A DNA stretch of 64,000 bases from Dyella sp. SG609 (lineage in GTDB: Bacteria; Pseudomonadota; Gammaproteobacteria; Xanthomonadales; Rhodanobacteraceae). This document shows, piece after piece, positions 20,289 to 30,508 of this stretch (position 1 is its first letter; the number at the start of each line of letters is the position of its first letter). The position numbers and the translations under genes were made by a program. The notes under the pieces are model-generated. The model searched no databases, had not been told where the DNA came from, and was given only the letters and a program-made list of their open reading frames with translations. The stretch is from contig NZ_JAAZQJ010000011.1 of assembly GCF_012275375.1 (NCBI RefSeq), positions 62,001-126,000 of the forward strand, read 5' to 3'.

Positions 20289-20308
20289 AGCATCGGTCGA
20301 CGCATGGC

Positions 20309-20475
20309 GTAGGTTGGGGTGAGCCATCGACGAACCCCAACGATGCGATACGCATCAAGGTGGCGATGTTGGGGTTACTGGCTGCATCAGCAGCCAGCCC
20401 TTCGGGCCATCCGCTGCGCGGATGTTCGCTACGGCATCCTGCCTTCGCAGTCGCCTGCGGCTCACCCCAACCTAC
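20309..20475. repeat. REP-like inverted repeat, family A, copy 3, with a nested 74-base insertion
   Basis: The outer ends match the other family-A copies (GTAGGTTGGGGTGAGCC left, mirrored right). The right arm is split after GTTGGGGTT by 74 extra bases (20377-20450). Those bases contain two perfect hairpins: TGGCTGC/GCAGCCA at 20379-20396 and ATCCGC/GCGGAT shortly after. The left arm is also diverged at its centre. It lies between the convergent EamA and GST genes. Confidence 0.85.
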
Positions 20476-20477
20476 GG

Positions 20478-21182
20478 TCAGCCATCGAGTTCGGCGTAAT
20501 GGCGGAAGATGCCCATCTCGTTGAAGGGAATGCGCCGCGGCGAATCCAGATAGGCGGCGATGCGCGGGCGCTCGGCGACTCTTTCGGCCAGCGCGCTCAG
20601 CAGCGGTACTTTCTTGCGCATGCGCTTCATCGCTTCCGGGAACGCATAGGCCAGGCCGCTCATCACCTGGAACAGCGACAGGTCGACGTACGAATGGCGG
20701 CCCACTGCGTAGTGGCCGCCGGCCTTGTCGAGCACGTCTTCGAAATAGCCCAGATACTTCGGCATGCGGTGCTTGCGGAAATCCTCCGCGCGCTGCTTCG
20801 CGGCCGGGCGCTGGTCTTCGTAGTACAGGCCGCTGGCGATGGGGTGATGCGTGTCGTGCGCTTCCACCACCAGATCGGAAATGGTCAGCTCCAGCTGATG
20901 CGCATACAGGCGTCCGGTTTCGCTGTCCGGCACCAGCGCGTGGCGAGGACCGAGCCAGAACAGGATTTCCGCGGTCTGCGCGATGACCAGGCGCCCCGCC
21001 TTCAGAAACGGCGGCGCAAACGGCCGCGCACCGGGCCGCTCGCCGCGCAGGAACGGCAGGATGGCGTCGTCGCCCTGCTCGCGTGCGACGTCGGCGTAAT
21101 CCGCGCCGGCGTCTTCCAGCGCCAGGCGCACGAATTCGCCGCGGCCCTGGATGCCGGTCCAGTAATAGAGCTGATAGCGCAT
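20478..21182 (-). CDS. Glutathione S-transferase family protein
   Basis: This 234-residue cytosolic protein has the N-terminal thioredoxin-like GST domain (MRYQLYYWTGIQGRGEFVRLAL, with the sigma/pi-like Tyr and GEFVRL motif). A C-terminal helical domain follows (DLVVEAHDTHHPI, YVDLSLFQVMSGLAYAF). The chosen ATG matches the family N-terminus; a much longer in-frame upstream extension runs through the LysR gene and is not credible. It lies 43 bases after the LysR-type gene on the same strand, so the two may be cotranscribed. The electrophilic substrate is unknown. Confidence 0.9.
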   Translation of the reverse strand: MRYQLYYWTGIQGRGEFVRLALEDAGADYADVAREQGDDAILPFLRGERPGARPFAPPFLKAGRLVIAQTAEILFWLGPRHALVPDSETGRLYAHQLELTISDLVVEAHDTHHPIASGLYYEDQRPAAKQRAEDFRKHRMPKYLGYFEDVLDKAGGHYAVGRHSYVDLSLFQVMSGLAYAFPEAMKRMRKKVPLLSALAERVAERPRIAAYLDSPRRIPFNEMGIFRHYAELDG

Positions 21183-21225
21183 GGCGTTCTCCTGCGGGGA
21201 ACCGCCGACGCTAGGCGGGCACGGC

Positions 21226-22140
21226 TCAACGCGGCGTGATCTTCCGGCGTGCGTCGGCGAGGATCGCCGCGGTATCGCGGATGCGTTCCCACACCAGCGC
21301 CGCCACCGGCGACAGCGAGCGATGGCGACGGCGGACCAGGGTGACTTCGCGATGCACCACCGGCACCAGCGGCCGCGCCACCAGCGCGCCCGGCGCGGGC
21401 AGCGACAGCTGCGGCGCAACGCTCACGCCCAGGCCCGCTTCCACCATGCGGAATGCGGTGAGCGTGTGGCCGGCCTGCTGCGCGACCTGCGGATCGATGC
21501 GCTGCGCGGCGAGCTGGCGGTCGATCAGGCGGCGGCTGCCGGAGGTCTGGTCGAGCAGCACCAGTGGCTGGCCCTTGAGCTTCTTCCATGGCACGTCGGC
21601 CAGCGCGGCGAAGGGATGATCGGCGCGGCAGACCAGCACGAACGGATCGCGCAGGATGGTTTCCGTATCGAAGGATTCGCGGTCGGCCGGTTCGATGGCC
21701 AGGCCGAAATCCACTTCGCCGCTGCGCACGCTGTCCAGCACCAGCGTCTGCGCCTGGTCGTGCAGTTGCACCGTGAGCTGCGGATAGTCGCGTGCGCAGG
21801 CGGCGATGCTGGCCGGCATCAGGCCCGCGGAAAGGGTGGGCACCGAGGCCACGCGCACCTTGCCGCGCCGCCGCTCGCTTTCTGAATGCACGTGGGCGAG
21901 CACGCCTTCCAGTTCGTCCAGCACGCGCTCCACCGCGCCCTGCAGATAGCGGCCGGCTTCGGTGGGGACGACTTCGCGGGTGTTGCGGTCGAACAGGCGC
22001 ACGTCCAGCTCGGCCTCAAGCTCCGCGATATGCCGGCTGATCGCCGGCTGGGTCAGGTGCAGGCTCTCGGCGGCGCGCCGGAAGTGCTGCAGGCGGGCCA
22101 CGGCGAGGAAGGCGCGGAGCTGGCGCAGGCTGACATTCAT
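21226..22140 (-). CDS. LysR-family transcriptional regulator
   Basis: This 304-residue regulator has an N-terminal winged helix-turn-helix (RQLRAFLAVARLQHFRRAAE, then HLTQPAISRHIAELE) and a two-lobed effector-binding domain (about 90-295). It is divergent from a BASS-type transporter gene with 95 bases between start codons. Inverted repeats of LysR-box form lie in that gap, so it probably controls the transporter and itself. The downstream GST gene on the same strand may be part of its transcript. The inducer cannot be inferred. Confidence 0.93.
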   Translation of the reverse strand: MNVSLRQLRAFLAVARLQHFRRAAESLHLTQPAISRHIAELEAELDVRLFDRNTREVVPTEAGRYLQGAVERVLDELEGVLAHVHSESERRRGKVRVASVPTLSAGLMPASIAACARDYPQLTVQLHDQAQTLVLDSVRSGEVDFGLAIEPADRESFDTETILRDPFVLVCRADHPFAALADVPWKKLKGQPLVLLDQTSGSRRLIDRQLAAQRIDPQVAQQAGHTLTAFRMVEAGLGVSVAPQLSLPAPGALVARPLVPVVHREVTLVRRRHRSLSPVAALVWERIRDTAAILADARRKITPR

Positions 22141-22163
22141 GCGATGATCGTATCAGTGAATAA

Positions 22164-22186
22164 GATAAAACGATTTGATTTATCAA
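22164..22186. promoter_or_regulatory. Probable LysR-type binding site
   Basis: GATAAA (22164-22169) and TTTATC (22179-22184) form an inverted repeat nine bases apart, fitting a T-N11-A LysR box. A second overlapping palindrome (TTGAT-TT-ATCAA, 22175-22186) shares the right half. The site is in the AT-rich centre of the gap between the LysR-type and transporter genes. Confidence 0.6.
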
Positions 22187-22235
22187 TGGCCGGACGCTGC
22201 AATAGTCCCCGATCCCGCCCGACCAGCCCACGGCC

Positions 22236-23234
22236 ATGTCCCTCCGCCGCTTCCTTCCCGACCGTTTCACCTGCGCGCTGATCCTCACCGTGACGCTGGC
22301 CACCGTGCTGCCCTGCCGTGGCGCCGCCGCGAGCGTGTTCGAGGTGCTGACCGACGTGGCCATCGCGCTGCTGTTCTTTCTGCACGGCGCCAAGCTGTCG
22401 CGCGAAGCGGTGGTAGCCGGCGCCACGCATTGGCGGCTGCACCTGACCGTGCTGGCCAGCACCTTCGTGCTGTTCCCGCTGCTGGGCTTGCTGCTGCGTC
22501 CGCTGCTGGCGCCGCTGGTGACGCCGGAGCTGTACCTGGGCGTGCTGTTCCTGTGCGCGCTGCCGTCGACGGTGCAGTCGTCGATCGCCTTCACCTCGAT
22601 CGCGCGCGGCAATGTTGCGGCGGCGATCTGCTCGGCTTCGGCCTCCAGCCTGCTGGGCATCGTGATCACGCCGCTGCTGGTGGGCGTGATGCTGGAATCG
22701 CACGGGCAGGGCGGCATGTCCTGGGAAGCCATCGGCTCGATCACCTTGCAGCTGTTCGTGCCCTTCGTGGCCGGCCAGGTCGCGCAGCGCTGGATCGGCG
22801 GCTGGGTGGCGAAGCATCGCGGCCTGGTGTCCTACGTGGACCAGGGCTCGATCCTGCTGGTGGTGTACACCGCGTTCAGCGCCGCCGTGCTGCAAGGCCT
22901 GTGGAAGCAGGTGCCGCTGCCGGTGCTCGGCGGGCTGCTGGTGGTGAACGCGGTGCTGCTGGCGATCGCGCTGCTGGTGACGCGCTATGGCGCACGCGCG
23001 CTGGGCTTCGACCGCGCGGACGAGATCACCATCGTGTTCTGCGGCTCCAAGAAGAGCCTCGCCAGCGGCGTGCCGATGGCCAAGGTGCTGTTCGCCGGCC
23101 ATCCGCTGGGCGCGATCGTGCTGCCGATCATGCTGTTCCACCAGATCCAGCTGATGACCTGCGCGGTGCTGGCGCGGCGGTATGCGGCGCGTTCGACGGA
23201 GTGGAAGGGCGCCGCGGAGACGCGCGGCGCCTAG
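22236..23234 (+). CDS. BASS-family (bile acid:sodium symporter-like) transporter
   Basis: This 332-residue inner-membrane protein has nine to ten hydrophobic segments. It resembles the SBF-like/YfeH branch of the bile acid:sodium symporter superfamily: TDVAIALLFFLHGAKLSREA, ALPSTVQSSIAFTSIARGN, and the C-terminal CGSKKSLASGVPMAKVLF are typical conserved blocks. It is divergent from the LysR-type regulator, which is its likely controller. The substrate, probably an organic anion, is unknown. The 3' end abuts a REP family-A element that separates it from purH. Confidence 0.92.
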   Translation: MSLRRFLPDRFTCALILTVTLATVLPCRGAAASVFEVLTDVAIALLFFLHGAKLSREAVVAGATHWRLHLTVLASTFVLFPLLGLLLRPLLAPLVTPELYLGVLFLCALPSTVQSSIAFTSIARGNVAAAICSASASSLLGIVITPLLVGVMLESHGQGGMSWEAIGSITLQLFVPFVAGQVAQRWIGGWVAKHRGLVSYVDQGSILLVVYTAFSAAVLQGLWKQVPLPVLGGLLVVNAVLLAIALLVTRYGARALGFDRADEITIVFCGSKKSLASGVPMAKVLFAGHPLGAIVLPIMLFHQIQLMTCAVLARRYAARSTEWKGAAETRGA

Positions 23235-23238
23235 GCGC

Positions 23239-23328
23239 AGGTTGGGGTGAGCCGAAGGCGAACCCCAACGGTGCGATGCGCTTGAAGGTGGCGATGTTGG
23301 GGTTTGCCTTCGGCGCACCCCAACCTAC
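23239..23328. repeat. REP-like long inverted repeat, family A, copy 4
   Basis: The left arm (23239-23269, AGGTTGGGGTGAGCCGAAGG type) pairs with the right arm (23296-23326) with only two mismatches. Relative to copy 2, compensating changes (GAAGGC against GCCTTC) keep the stem paired, which argues for structure being maintained. It fills the gap between the convergent transporter and purH genes. Confidence 0.9.
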
Positions 23329-23341
23329 GTCGGTTTACCGA

Positions 23342-24952
23342 TCAGTGCCGGAAGTGGCGCATCCCGGTAAACACCATCGCCATGCCGTGCTCGTCCGCCG
23401 CGGCGATCGTTTCCGCGTCGCGCATCGAGCCGCCCGGCTGGATTACCGCCGTGATGCCCGCCTGCGCCGCCGCGTCGATGCCGTCGCGGAACGGGAAGAA
23501 CGCATCGGAGGCCATGACCGAGCCGCGCACTTCGAGTTTCTCGTCCGCCGCCTTGATGCCGGCGATGCGCGCGCTGTACACGCGGCTCATCTGGCCGGCG
23601 CCGATGCCGATGGTCTGGCGGTTGCGCGCGTAGACGATGGCATTGCTCTTGACGTACTTGGCCACCTTCCAGGCGAAGATCAGGTCGTGCACTTCCGCCT
23701 CGGTCGGTGCGCGCTTGGTCACCACTTTGAGGTCTTCCGCGGTGACCATGCCGCGGTCCGCGGTCTGGATCAGCAGGCCCGAGCCCACGCGGCGCACGTC
23801 GGCGCCCGGATGCGGGCTGCGCAGGTCGCCGTCGGCCGGCGGCGGGATCAGCAGCACGCGCACGTTGCCCTTCCTGGCGAAGGCCAGCAGTGCGTCTTCC
23901 GCATAGGCCGGGGCCAGCACCACTTCCACGAACTGGCGCTCCACGATGGCGCGCGCGGTGGCGCCGTCGAGCTCGCGGTTGAAGGCGATGATGCCGCCGA
24001 AGGCCGAGGTGGGATCGGTCTGGTAGGCCAGGTCGTAGGCGCGGCCCACGCCCTCGAGGCTCACCGCCACGCCGCACGGGTTGGCGTGCTTGACGATCAC
24101 GCAGGCCGGCTTGGCGAAGCTGCGCACGCATTCCCATGCGGCGTCGGCGTCGGCGATGTTGTTGAACGAGAGTTCCTTGCCCTGGATCTGGCGGAACGTG
24201 GCCAGCGTGCCCGGCGCCGGATACAGGTCGCGGTAGAAGGCGGCGTGCTGGTGCGGGTTCTCGCCGTAGCGCAGGTCCATCAGCTTGACGAAGCGGCCGT
24301 TGGCCTGGGCGCCGAACAGGTCCTTGCTGGCGATCGCATCCTGCGTCTCGTTGAGATGGATGGACGAGAGATAGTCGCTGATCGCGCCGTCGTAGTTGGA
24401 CACGCGGTTGAACGCGGCCACCGCCAGCTTGAAGCGCGTGGCGCGCGACAGGCCGCCGTGCTGCTCGATCTCCTGCAGCGCTGCGTCGTACTGGTCGGGC
24501 GAGGTGAGCACGCCCACGTCGTTCCAGTTCTTCGCCGCCGAACGCAGCATGGCCGGGCCGCCGATGTCGATGTTCTCGATGGCCTGTTCCAGCGTGCAGT
24601 CCGCGCGCGCCACGGTGGCCTCGAACGGATACAGGTTCAGCACCAGCAGGTCGATCGGCGCGATTTCCAGCTGCGCCATCACCGCGTCGTCGGTGCCGCG
24701 GCGGCCGAGCAGGCCGCCATGCACCTTCGGGTGCAGGGTCTTGACGCGGCCGTCCATGATTTCCGGGAAACCGGTCAGGTCGCTCACGTCGCGCACCGGC
24801 AGGCCGGCCTCGCGGATCGCCTTGGCGCTGCCGCCGGTGGAGAGCAGCTCGATGCCCTTGGCGGACAGGCGGCGGGCCAGGTCGATCAGCCCGTGTTTGT
24901 CGGAGACGCTGAGCAGGGCGCGGCGGATCGGCGCCGTGGAAGCTGCGGACAT
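23342..24952 (-). CDS. purH: Bifunctional AICAR transformylase/IMP cyclohydrolase
   Basis: This 536-residue enzyme catalyses the last two steps of purine synthesis: formylation of AICAR and closure to IMP. The N-terminal MGS-like cyclohydrolase domain is visible ([55 protein letters not shown]). The transformylase domain follows, with [13 protein letters not shown] containing the catalytic Lys-His pair and [17 protein letters not shown]. Length matches the family. The final HFRH end is normal. It is the last gene of the minus-strand housekeeping array; purD, a frequent partner, is not downstream here. Confidence 0.98.
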   Translation of the reverse strand: MSAASTAPIRRALLSVSDKHGLIDLARRLSAKGIELLSTGGSAKAIREAGLPVRDVSDLTGFPEIMDGRVKTLHPKVHGGLLGRRGTDDAVMAQLEIAPIDLLVLNLYPFEATVARADCTLEQAIENIDIGGPAMLRSAAKNWNDVGVLTSPDQYDAALQEIEQHGGLSRATRFKLAVAAFNRVSNYDGAISDYLSSIHLNETQDAIASKDLFGAQANGRFVKLMDLRYGENPHQHAAFYRDLYPAPGTLATFRQIQGKELSFNNIADADAAWECVRSFAKPACVIVKHANPCGVAVSLEGVGRAYDLAYQTDPTSAFGGIIAFNRELDGATARAIVERQFVEVVLAPAYAEDALLAFARKGNVRVLLIPPPADGDLRSPHPGADVRRVGSGLLIQTADRGMVTAEDLKVVTKRAPTEAEVHDLIFAWKVAKYVKSNAIVYARNRQTIGIGAGQMSRVYSARIAGIKAADEKLEVRGSVMASDAFFPFRDGIDAAAQAGITAVIQPGGSMRDAETIAAADEHGMAMVFTGMRHFRH

Positions 24953-25012
24953 GAGGCGGGTTCCTGCGGGAAAGGCGCAATTATAGCGCCGCGGCTCCCC
25001 GGGTTGGCGCGC

Positions 25013-25459
25013 TCAGCGGCGCAGCACCAGGTGCAGCAGGGGAAATGGACGTCCGCTTGCATCCAGCTCGGAGCGGCCGATGCGCACGAAGCCGTAGCGC
25101 TCGTAGAAATGCGTGGCGCCGGGGTTCTGCTCGTTCACGTCCACCGTCCAGGGGACGCGCGGATCGCTGGAAACCACTGCATCCAGCAGCTGCCGCCCGA
25201 TGCCGCGCTGGTGCAGCGAAGGGTGCACGAACAGCGCTTCGATATGCCGCTCGGAAATACCGACGAAGCCGGCGACGCGGCCTTCGAGCTCGGCGACCTG
25301 GACGTTTAGATGTCCAAAGATGCCGGGCAGGAAGCCGCGGAAGAAGACGATGTCTGCTTCGGTGAGGAAATCATGCGTGGCGCGCACGGCGGCTTCCCAC
25401 AAGGCGACGATCGCTGCGTGGTCGGCTTCGGTGACGGGGCGGATTACAGCGGTGGACAT
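25013..25459 (-). CDS. GNAT-family N-acetyltransferase
   Basis: This 148-residue protein has the acetyl-CoA-binding motif HPSLHQRGIGRQLLDAV (about 77-93), preceded by the beta-strand pair VAGFVGISERHIEALFV and followed by HFYERYGFVRIG. These are typical of YjaB-like GNAT enzymes. It lies between fis and purH on the same strand, with 39 bases to fis and 60 to purH. In most relatives I recall, fis and purH are adjacent, so this gene looks like an insertion into that cluster. The acceptor substrate is unknown. Confidence 0.9.
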   Translation of the reverse strand: MSTAVIRPVTEADHAAIVALWEAAVRATHDFLTEADIVFFRGFLPGIFGHLNVQVAELEGRVAGFVGISERHIEALFVHPSLHQRGIGRQLLDAVVSSDPRVPWTVDVNEQNPGATHFYERYGFVRIGRSELDASGRPFPLLHLVLRR

Positions 25460-25498
25460 CCTTGACCCCTCGATGCGGCAGCGCGCCGCGTCGAGTCT

Positions 25499-25786
25499 TC
25501 AGAGCAGGCCGTGGGCGGCGAGCTTCTTGCGCAGCGTGGCGCGGTTGATGCCGAGCGCGGTGGCGGCGCGGCTCTGGTTGCCGTCGTGCCAGGCGAGTAC
25601 TTCGCGCAGCAGCGGGCCTTCCACTTCGCGGATGACGAGCGCGTGCAGACCTTCCGCGCACTCGGTGTCGCCGATATCGGCGAGATAGCGACGGACGGTG
25701 CGGGTAACGCATTCGCTCAACGCGCTCTGCGACGAGGACTCCTTGGCGGCCTCGGCAGCAGGCAGTCTGACGGCGTTCACGGACAT
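25499..25786 (-). CDS. fis: Fis family DNA-binding protein
   Basis: This 95-residue nucleoid protein bends DNA and modulates rRNA and growth-rate-dependent promoters. The C-terminal helix-turn-helix is canonical: PLLREVLAWHDGNQSRAATA, then LGINRATLRKKLAAHGLL. Length matches Fis. The ATG at 25786 has GAGGGAG almost touching it. A GTG six bases downstream would place that site at a better distance, so the true start could be at 25780. It is downstream of the DUF3426 gene and prmA in a conserved order. A GGGGT/ACCCC inverted repeat lies about 100 bases upstream in an AT-rich leader. Confidence 0.95.
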   Translation of the reverse strand: MSVNAVRLPAAEAAKESSSQSALSECVTRTVRRYLADIGDTECAEGLHALVIREVEGPLLREVLAWHDGNQSRAATALGINRATLRKKLAAHGLL

Positions 25787-25952
25787 CTCCCTCACATGAC
25801 TTCGCGGCGACTGCATGGGTCGCCACATGTTGCTTTGGCTGGTACCGCGGGCGGCGGCTCGCATGGAACGCCGAACAGCAGTCGAAGGGGTGAGAGTTTA
25901 CCCCTGTGACCGGAGAATTTTAAGTACTGATTTTCTTAGCGGACGGCCCGGT

Positions 25953-26747
25953 TCATTCGAAACCGATCTCGAAGGCCACCGCCTTGTTGCCCGGGTCTTC
26001 GACTTCCAGCACCAGCGCGGCATTGCCGCCGGCGGACAGGCCCTGCGCGACCGCGGCGCCGTCGCCAAGGTATTCGGACGGGCGCAGGCGGCGCATGGCG
26101 AGGCGCTTGCCGTCCACGTCGGACAAGGTCACCACCACCACCGGCCAGGGCTGGTCGAAGCCGGCGTCGTTGTGCACGGTGGCGCTGATCAGCAGTGCGC
26201 CGGGCACCGACGGGTGGGCTTGCACGTCGCGCGCCAGCAGGCGCAGCTGCGTGGTGTCCTGCACCAGCGGCAGGTTGCAGCCGACGCCTGCGCAGAGCTG
26301 GCGCAGCAAGGGGCCGGTGGTGGGATCGGCGACGAGGTCCTCGCGCTTGGCCCAGGCCAGCTGCGCGCACAGCAGCAACAGCAGGATGAGGCACGCCACC
26401 AGCCACGGCCAGCGGCGCGCGCCGCTGCTGCGAGCTTCGCGCGCGAAGCGCGGGGAGAACTTCAGCTGGGCGAAATCTTCGCCGGAGCCCGGCGCGCCGG
26501 CGTCGGCCGCGAAGGTCTGCGGCTCCGGGCGCGGCCGGTACACCGCCGTTTCCACCTGCGGCGGCGCGCCGGCGGCGCCGCGCTCAGGCAGGCGCTGGAA
26601 CGGCTCCGGCGGCAGCTGGCCGCTGAGATTGTCCAGCGCGTTGAACTGGCCATGGCAATGCCCGCACACGACGCGGCCGCGCGCCTGCGCAAGGATTTCC
26701 GCATCCATCGAGAACACGGTCAGGCAGTCGGGGCATTGGGCGTACAT
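25953..26747 (-). CDS. Zinc-ribbon DUF3426 membrane protein
   Basis: This 264-residue protein starts with a MJ0042-type zinc ribbon (MYAQCPDCLTVF with CPDC, then VVCGHCHGQF with CGHC). A Pro-rich linker follows, then one transmembrane helix (WPWLVACLILLLLLCAQLAWA, about 120-140). A C-terminal DUF3426 domain (about 145-264, including CAGVGCNLPL and WPVVVVTLSDVDGKRLAMR) should face the periplasm. The start is chosen at MYAQCPDC because the family begins there. It sits between prmA and fis, as in other gammaproteobacteria of this group. Its molecular role is unknown. Confidence 0.93.
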   Translation of the reverse strand: MYAQCPDCLTVFSMDAEILAQARGRVVCGHCHGQFNALDNLSGQLPPEPFQRLPERGAAGAPPQVETAVYRPRPEPQTFAADAGAPGSGEDFAQLKFSPRFAREARSSGARRWPWLVACLILLLLLCAQLAWAKREDLVADPTTGPLLRQLCAGVGCNLPLVQDTTQLRLLARDVQAHPSVPGALLISATVHNDAGFDQPWPVVVVTLSDVDGKRLAMRRLRPSEYLGDGAAVAQGLSAGGNAALVLEVEDPGNKAVAFEIGFE

Positions 26748-26840
26748 GCGGCAAGTAGAGTCGGTGGCGCGTCGACCTGTAAAGGGTAGCCGCAAACGCG
26801 CCGGCGAATATGCAACCGCATCGGCGCTTTGGCGCCGGCT

Positions 26841-27794
26841 TCACGCGGCGCGGCGGCGTCCGCTGATGCGCACCCAGTCCTCGCGCACGTCCACGCGCAG
26901 ATCTGTGAACCATTCGGCGTAGCGCTCGAGCAGTTCTTCTTCCTGGCCCTTGAGGATGCCCGAGATGGCGAACGGGGCACCGTGCTTCGCCGCGGCGGCG
27001 AAGGTCGGGGCCAGTTCCGCCAGCGGGCCGGCCAGGATGTTGGCGATGAAGACGTCGGCCGGCGACGCGCATGGATGCGCTAGTGCCGCGGGCGCAGGAT
27101 GCGCAGGAGCGGCCTCCGGCATGAGGTCTTCGGGGAGGAACAGCGCCAGGCGCTCGGACACTTCGTTGCGTTCGGCATTGTCGGCCGAGGCGGTCAGCGC
27201 CTGCGGGTCGTTGTCCACGCCCACCGCGCTGGCGGCGCCGAGCTTGAGCGCGGCGATGGCGAGAATGCCCGAGCCGCAACCGTAGTCGACCACGGTGCGG
27301 CCCTGCAGCGCCTGCGCATCCAGCCATTCCAGGCACAGCGCCGTGGTGGGATGGGTGCCGCTGCCGAAGGCCAGGCCGGGATCGAGGCGCACCACCACCG
27401 CTTCGTCATCGGCGGGCGGTTCGATGTTCCACGGATAGATCCACAGCCGGCGGCCGAACTGCATCGGCTTGAAGGTATCCATCCACGCGCGCTCCCAGTC
27501 CTGGTCGGCGACGTCGCGGTACTGCACCTGGTCCGGTTCCAGCCACGGCAGCAGTTCGCCCAGCGCCTCGGTCAGGCCGCGCCGGTCGGCGTGCTCGTCG
27601 AACAGCGCGTTCAAGGTGATGGTCGGCCACAGCGGCAGCTCGCCCACGCCCGGTTCGAAGATGGCCTGCTCGTCCGGCGTTTCCGCATCGGCGTCCTGCA
27701 GGGTCACGGACAGCGCGCCGATGTCCTCGAGCGCTTCTTCCACGCGCGGCTGCTGTTCGGAGCGGATGGTGAGGGTGAGTTCGAGGAAGGGCAT
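26841..27794 (-). CDS. prmA: Ribosomal protein L11 methyltransferase
   Basis: This 317-residue SAM-dependent enzyme trimethylates ribosomal protein L11. The N-terminal L11-recognition domain (MPFLELTLTIRSEQQPRVEE) is followed by the Rossmann domain with LDPGLAFGSGTHPTTALCLEW, VVDYGCGSGILAIAALKLGA and the NILAGPLAELAP motif. It is slightly longer than the usual 293-300 residues because of an Ala/Pro-rich insertion (EAAPAHPAPAALAHP) just before the FIANIL strand. The ATG at MPFLEL is chosen; upstream in-frame sequence is REP-derived and not coding. It follows accC after a REP family-B element. Confidence 0.97.
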   Translation of the reverse strand: MPFLELTLTIRSEQQPRVEEALEDIGALSVTLQDADAETPDEQAIFEPGVGELPLWPTITLNALFDEHADRRGLTEALGELLPWLEPDQVQYRDVADQDWERAWMDTFKPMQFGRRLWIYPWNIEPPADDEAVVVRLDPGLAFGSGTHPTTALCLEWLDAQALQGRTVVDYGCGSGILAIAALKLGAASAVGVDNDPQALTASADNAERNEVSERLALFLPEDLMPEAAPAHPAPAALAHPCASPADVFIANILAGPLAELAPTFAAAAKHGAPFAISGILKGQEEELLERYAEWFTDLRVDVREDWVRISGRRRAA

Positions 27795-27838
27795 GGGCGG
27801 CAATGCAGTGATGGAGCCGCGAGGCGGCCGGAAGATAA

Positions 27839-27987
27839 AGCCCCTCTCCCGCCGGCGATCCGAAGGTAGTCCCCGTGGGAGAGAGGGGTTGGGGTGAGGG
27901 TGCGGGCGGAGCGTAAGAGTGACGTGCACCGCTCCGCCCGAACCCTCATCCGCCTGCCGGCACCTTCTCCCGGAGGGAGAAGGATTC
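27839..27987. repeat. REP-like long inverted repeat, family B, copy 2
   Basis: The left part (CCCCTCTCCC ... GGGAGAGAGGGG, then TTGGGGTGAGGG) pairs imperfectly with the right part (GAACCCTCATCC ... CTTCTCCCGGAGGGAGAAGG). A central hairpin (GGGCGGAGCG/CGCTCCGCCC) forms the tip. It occupies most of the 211-base gap between accC and prmA. Confidence 0.82.
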
Positions 27988-28005
27988 CAGCATTGGAGGG
28001 TCGTG

Positions 28006-29370
<1,365 letters not shown>

Positions 29371-29383
29371 GGTCGTCGGCCGC

Positions 29384-29842
29384 TCAGGCGATCACGAACA
29401 TGGGCTGGTCGAACTCCACTGGCTGGCCGTTCTCGACCAGGATGGCCTGCACCGTGCCGCCGACGTCGGCTTCGATCTGGTTGAACATCTTCATGGCTTC
29501 GATGATGCCCAGCGTCTCGCCCGCCTTGACCTGCTGGCCGACCTTGACGAAAGCAGCGGCGCCCGGGGTGGCCGAGGCATAGAAGGTGCCGACCATCGGC
29601 GCCTTCACCACGTGGCCGGCCGGCAGCGTGCTGGCGGGAGCGGCTTCGGCGGCGGGCGCGGGAGCGGCGGCCGGGGCGGGGGCCTGCATCACCGGCGCCA
29701 TCACGGGGGCGGCCGCCACGTTGACGGTTCCCTTCGGCACGCGCGACAGGCGCACGACTTCTTCGCCTTCCTTGATCTCGAGCTCGGCGAGGTTGGATTC
29801 CTCGAGCAGGTCGATCAGTTTCTTGATCTTGCGCAGGTCCAT
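29384..29842 (-). CDS. accB: Biotin carboxyl carrier protein of acetyl-CoA carboxylase
   Basis: This 152-residue protein carries biotin between the carboxylase and transferase of acetyl-CoA carboxylase. The N-terminus ([20 protein letters not shown]) is typical. A long Ala/Pro linker (about 45-75) leads to the biotinyl domain with [12 protein letters not shown] and the attachment motif EAMKM, whose Lys is biotinylated by BirA. The end [11 protein letters not shown] is canonical. It precedes accC in the same operon and follows aroQ by 65 bases. Confidence 0.98.
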   Translation of the reverse strand: MDLRKIKKLIDLLEESNLAELEIKEGEEVVRLSRVPKGTVNVAAAPVMAPVMQAPAPAAAPAPAAEAAPASTLPAGHVVKAPMVGTFYASATPGAAAFVKVGQQVKAGETLGIIEAMKMFNQIEADVGGTVQAILVENGQPVEFDQPMFVIA

Positions 29843-29907
29843 CGGTCAAACCTTTTCGTTGGTGCCGCCGCGGCGGCAGGGAAGGGAATGCTTGAGGTGG
29901 CGGGCGC

Positions 29908-30357
29908 TCAGGAGGCGGCCCGCTCCAGGCGGCTGAGCGCCGCTTCCAGGGCCAGCCGGTAGCTGTCCGCGCCGAAGCCGCAGATCACGCCCACGGCGAC
30001 GTCGGCCAGGTAGGAGTGGCGGCGGAACGGTTCGCGCGCATGCACGTTCGAGAGGTGCACTTCCACGAACGGGATCGCCACCCCGGCCAGCGCGTCGCGC
30101 AGGGCGATGCTGGTGTGGGTGAAGGCGCCGGGATTGAACAGGATGATCGCCACCTGCTCGTCGCGAGCCTGGTGGATGCGGCCGATCAGCTCGTGCTCCG
30201 CATTGGACTGGAACCAGGCCAGCTCGTGGCCGGCGGCCTGGGCGCGCGCGGCGAGGGCAGAGTTGATGTCAGCCAGCGTGGCGCGGCCGTAGATGTCCGG
30301 TTCGCGCACGCCCAGCAGATTGAGGTTGGGTCCGTGCAGGACCAGGATCTTCGCCAC
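29908..30357 (-). CDS. aroQ: Type II 3-dehydroquinate dehydratase
   Basis: This 149-residue enzyme dehydrates 3-dehydroquinate in the shikimate pathway and assembles as a dodecamer in the cytosol. The conserved beginning [22 protein letters not shown] contains the lid tyrosine. [19 protein letters not shown] and [17 protein letters not shown] carry the substrate-binding and catalytic His regions. Length is typical. It lies directly upstream of accB, an arrangement common in gammaproteobacteria. Confidence 0.98.
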   Translation of the reverse strand: MAKILVLHGPNLNLLGVREPDIYGRATLADINSALAARAQAAGHELAWFQSNAEHELIGRIHQARDEQVAIILFNPGAFTHTSIALRDALAGVAIPFVEVHLSNVHAREPFRRHSYLADVAVGVICGFGADSYRLALEAALSRLERAAS

Positions 30358-30508
30358 GCCGAAACCTTCAACGGGACCGGGCAGGACCCGGCGACCGGCG
30401 GGAGTGTGCGCGCAGTCGGCAATGTTGTCCAGTTCGGCGCAGATCGGCGATGTTCGGCGGAGAAGTTCGCGTTAAACCGTGCGAGGCCGTATGGCTGCCG
30501 GAATGGCC

